Below are positions 5,043 to 6,566 of a stretch of 6,566 nt of DNA, in pieces. Within the stretch, counting starts at the first letter, position 1. Each line of letters starts with the position of its first letter. A program made the translations under genes and the position numbers. The notes under the pieces were generated by a model. It searched no databases. It saw only the letters and a list, made by a program, of their open reading frames with translations, and was not told where the DNA came from. This stretch comes from an uncultured Clostridium sp. (GTDB taxonomy: Bacteria; Bacillota; Clostridia; Lachnospirales; Lachnospiraceae): the NCBI GenBank assembly GCA_900541315.1, contig UQJF01000148.1, positions 1 through 6,566 of the forward strand, given 5' to 3'.

Positions 5043-6217
5043 GCATTCTCCTTCGAGAAAATTCCGCTTTCATCCACTGCATGTATGGCGCGCTCCAAAG
5101 CTTCTCTGTCCTGTACCAGCGCCATTCGCACAAATCCTTCGCCAGACGGTCCGAAAGCACTTCCCGGAGTTACCATAACACCTGTCTTTTCTACCAGATC
5201 CATAACAAAGGCTTCGGAAGACTCATACTGTTTCGGGATCGGAGCCCATACAAACATAGTTGCCACCGGTCGGTCCATTTCCCAGCCAATAGAACGTAAG
5301 CCGTCACAGAGGATGTCTCTTCTTGCCTCATAAGCTTTCATAGTATCATATACACAGTCCTGATCACCTGTAAGAGCTGCTACGGCTGCTGCCTGGATCG
5401 GCAGGAACATACCATAATCCATATTGGATTTTAACATTTTCAGATGCTTTACCACCTCTTTGTTTCCAAGGCAGAAACCAATTCTGGCACCTGCAAGACC
5501 ATATGTCTTGGAAAGGGAGTTAAATTCCACTCCAATCTCTTTTGCACCTGGATAACTTAAAAAGCTTCCACAGGTCTTACCATCAAATACCAACTCGCTG
5601 TATGCATTATCATGGAGAACAATAATATCGTATTTCTTTGCAAATGCTACCAGATCCTGGTAAAACTGCGCCGGTGCCATGGCAGTTGTAGGATTGTTTG
5701 GATAGGAAACAACCATAAGCTTTGCCTTTTTTGCCACTTCTTCCGGGATATCCTGAAGCTGGATGATATAGTCATTTTCTTTCTTTAAGGGCATATAGTA
5801 AAGCTCTGCCCCTGCAATCTGTGGACCGTCTCCAAATATAGGATAACATGGATCCGGCACCATAACAATGTCTCCCTCATCTGCAATAGACAATGCAATA
5901 TGTGCCAGACCTTCCTGGGAGCCTAAAAGGGAACATATCTCTGTATCCGGGTCCAGTTCCACGTCATATCTTCTCTTGTACCAGTCTGCCACTGTATCTA
6001 ACATCTTTTTGGTATCGCTGATCGCATAAACATAGTTCTCCGGCTTCATGACTTCCTCACATAAAGCCTTGCGGATATGCTCTGCCGGCGGGATGTTAGG
6101 TGCACCAATGCTTAAGTCAATGACTTCTTTCCCTTCACTGATCCTTTTATTTTTAATCTCAGCCAATCTGGAGAAAATCCCTTCTCCAAAACGATCCATT
6201 CTTTTTGCAAATTTCAT
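5039..6217 (-). CDS. Class I/II pyridoxal-phosphate aminotransferase (aspartate/LL-diaminopimelate type)
   Basis: A fold-type I PLP enzyme of 392 residues, cytosolic, moving amino groups between an amino acid and a 2-oxoacid. With the ATG at 6217, the motifs are DLSIGAPN (34-41), GSQEGLAHI near 99-107 (cofactor phosphate loop), SYPNNPTTA (171-179, Asn175), HDNAYSELVF (202-211, Asp203 to the pyridine nitrogen, Tyr206), SLSKTYGLAGARIGF (234-248) with Schiff-base Lys237, and GFVRMAL (361-367) with carboxylate-binding Arg364. It looks close to the LL-diaminopimelate/aspartate/alanine branch, but the exact substrate cannot be read from motifs. An in-frame extension to 6298 was rejected: the promoter -10 box lies at 6287-6292, so that ATG is outside the transcript. 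It is the first gene of the four-gene operon and overlaps vanZ by 4 nt. Confidence 0.93.
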   Translation of the reverse strand: MKFAKRMDRFGEGIFSRLAEIKNKRISEGKEVIDLSIGAPNIPPAEHIRKALCEEVMKPENYVYAISDTKKMLDTVADWYKRRYDVELDPDTEICSLLGSQEGLAHIALSIADEGDIVMVPDPCYPIFGDGPQIAGAELYYMPLKKENDYIIQLQDIPEEVAKKAKLMVVSYPNNPTTAMAPAQFYQDLVAFAKKYDIIVLHDNAYSELVFDGKTCGSFLSYPGAKEIGVEFNSLSKTYGLAGARIGFCLGNKEVVKHLKMLKSNMDYGMFLPIQAAAVAALTGDQDCVYDTMKAYEARRDILCDGLRSIGWEMDRPVATMFVWAPIPKQYESSEAFVMDLVEKTGVMVTPGSAFGPSGEGFVRMALVQDREALERAIHAVDESGIFSKENA

Positions 6218-6225
6218 TTTCATTT

Positions 6226-6230
6226 CCTCC
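6226..6230 (-). promoter_or_regulatory. Ribosome binding site that decides the aminotransferase start
   Basis: GGAGG on the minus strand lies 8 nt before the ATG at 6217 and only 2 nt before another in-frame ATG at 6223. The 8-nt spacing favours 6217, giving an N-terminus M-K-F-A-K-R-M. Confidence 0.8.
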
Positions 6231-6244
6231 AAATACGCATCCTG

Positions 6245-6265
6245 TTTCTCCAGATTCTGGAAAAA
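6245..6265 (-). promoter_or_regulatory. Hairpin in the aminotransferase 5' leader
   Basis: On the minus strand TTTTTCCAG and CTGGAGAAA pair over 9 bp around an AAT triloop. The single non-Watson-Crick pair is G-U in the minus-strand RNA but a C-A mismatch on the plus strand, as expected for a structure acting in this transcript. It lies 14 nt upstream of the Shine-Dalgarno. It resembles no known riboswitch or T-box (the leader of about 60 nt is too short) and could be a 5' stabilising hairpin. Confidence 0.45.
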
Positions 6266-6286
6266 CATTTTAAAACCATGGTGGAT

Positions 6287-6315
6287 ATTATAATACAAAT
6301 GCCTGGCAGTAGCAA
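6287..6315 (-). promoter_or_regulatory. Sigma-A promoter of the aminotransferase-vanZ-truA-CDF operon
   Basis: TTGCTA (6310-6315) and a perfect TATAAT (6287-6292) on the minus strand are 17 bp apart. The start is expected near 6280, giving a leader of about 60 nt. The -35 box begins two bases after the terminator T-run, so this promoter makes the operon independent of the tRNA transcript. Confidence 0.85.
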
Positions 6316-6317
6316 GG

Positions 6318-6353
6318 AAAAAAAAGAAAACCCTAGCATTACTAGGATTTTCT
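6318..6353 (-). terminator. Intrinsic terminator behind tRNA-Gly
   Basis: On the minus strand the arms AGAAAATCCTAG (6342-6353) and CTAGGGTTTTCT (6325-6336) pair over 12 bp, one of them G-U, around a 5-nt loop. They run into eight T residues (6318-6325). It begins 12 bp after the tRNA and is a textbook Rho-independent terminator. Confidence 0.93.
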
Positions 6354-6365
6354 TACATTTTAGCA

Positions 6366-6437
6366 AGCGCGAGACGGGATTCGAACCCGCGACCCCCACC
6401 TTGGCAAGGTGGTGCTCCACCCCTGAGCCACTCGCGC
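6366..6437 (-). tRNA. tRNA-Gly, anticodon GCC
   Basis: The minus strand folds into a complete cloverleaf: acceptor GCGCGAG/CTCGCGC (7 perfect pairs), D stem GCTC/GAGC, anticodon stem CCACC/GGTGG with loop TTGCCAA giving anticodon GCC, a 5-nt variable loop, and T arm GCGGG-TTCGAAT-CCCGT. The discriminator base is T (U73), as usual for bacterial glycine tRNAs. The CCA end is not encoded (TGC follows the discriminator), so it must be added enzymatically. A terminator follows directly. It reads GGC and GGU codons. Confidence 0.97.
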
Positions 6438-6566
6438 ATTTAAAAAGATATTAAATTCTGATACATACCTTCAAAACCACATATTGAACTACCGAATACC
6501 TGCAACCTTTTTTCCACAACTTAGCGACTCATTCATAAAACCTGACGGTTTTATTCATGTCATTGG
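6438..6566 (-). other. AT-rich spacer upstream of tRNA-Gly, resembling an rRNA operon spacer
   Basis: No gene is seen in this edge stretch. Read on the minus strand it contains TATGTGGTTTTGAAGGTA about 26 nt before the tRNA, a wording I associate with spacers behind 23S or 5S genes in clostridial rRNA operons. No rRNA 3' end is inside the window. A weak promoter candidate (TTGAAG at 6469-6474, TAATAT at 6448-6453) has only 15-bp spacing. The tRNA may therefore depend on transcription from beyond the right edge. Confidence 0.35.
6530..6559. repeat. Inverted repeat near the right edge
   Basis: ATAAAACC (6535-6542) and GGTTTTAT (6547-6554) form a perfect 8-bp stem with a TGAC loop. Three further pairs outside a 2x2 mismatch extend it to 6530-6559. 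There is no clean T-run on either strand. It could be an rRNA processing stem or a weak terminator of an upstream unit. Confidence 0.4.

Noticed and set aside
6218..6298. N-terminal extension of the aminotransferase to the ATG at 6298.
   Set aside because: The -10 box lies at 6287-6292, so this ATG is upstream of the transcription start. The good Shine-Dalgarno with 8-nt spacing points to 6217, and the added residues do not look like the family N-terminus.
6220..6420. Minus-strand ORF containing AGSNPVSR.
   Set aside because: This is the typical false protein produced by translating a tRNA T-arm; it runs through the tRNA and the terminator.
6450..6560. Short minus-strand reading frames before the tRNA (for example M-N-K-T-V-R-F-Y-E).
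   Set aside because: They are interrupted by stops within a few codons and lack ribosome binding sites; the stretch looks like RNA-operon spacer.

Overview
The window looks like ordinary chromosome from an anaerobic Firmicute of class Clostridia, most likely a Lachnospiraceae-type gut bacterium. The grounds are moderate-to-low GC, strong AGGAG-type ribosome binding sites, consensus sigma-A promoters, and the protein families present (a DegV protein ending in YANDGG, a ~400-residue CDF transporter with an extended C-terminus, VanZ, CapA). This placement is inference from style and families, not from a database match. Every supported gene is on the minus strand, so the text below follows transcription from high to low coordinates.

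Right edge (6566 to 6318): an AT-rich spacer that resembles the region behind a clostridial 23S or 5S rRNA gene, then tRNA-Gly(GCC), then a strong intrinsic terminator. An rRNA operon may lie just beyond the right edge.

Main operon (6315 to 2496): directly behind the terminator sits a near-consensus promoter (TTGCTA, 17 bp, TATAAT). It drives four genes that all overlap: a class I/II PLP aminotransferase, a VanZ-family membrane protein, the tRNA pseudouridine synthase TruA, and a cation diffusion facilitator (CDF). Their stop and start codons overlap by 4, 11 and 1 nt, which predicts translational coupling. The functions (amino acid metabolism, membrane or envelope, tRNA modification, metal export) do not form one obvious pathway. 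It looks like a housekeeping operon.

Second operon (2390 to 172): a roughly 200-bp intergenic region holds another near-consensus, extended -10 promoter, surrounded by several nested repeats. It drives a DegV-family (fatty-acid-binding type) gene and, 15 bp later, a membrane-anchored CapA-family protein. No convincing terminator separates this operon from the CDF gene upstream, so read-through is possible.

Left edge (171 to 1): an intergenic stretch with two hairpins and what may be the first seven codons of another minus-strand gene.

No mobile element, CRISPR array, phage gene or clearly new system is visible. The points most worth a second look are the repeat-rich degV leader, the Asn-Gly-Lys tandem insertion in TruA with its in-phase slippery heptamers, and the CDF protein's doubled C-terminal domain with an N-D/D-D metal site.
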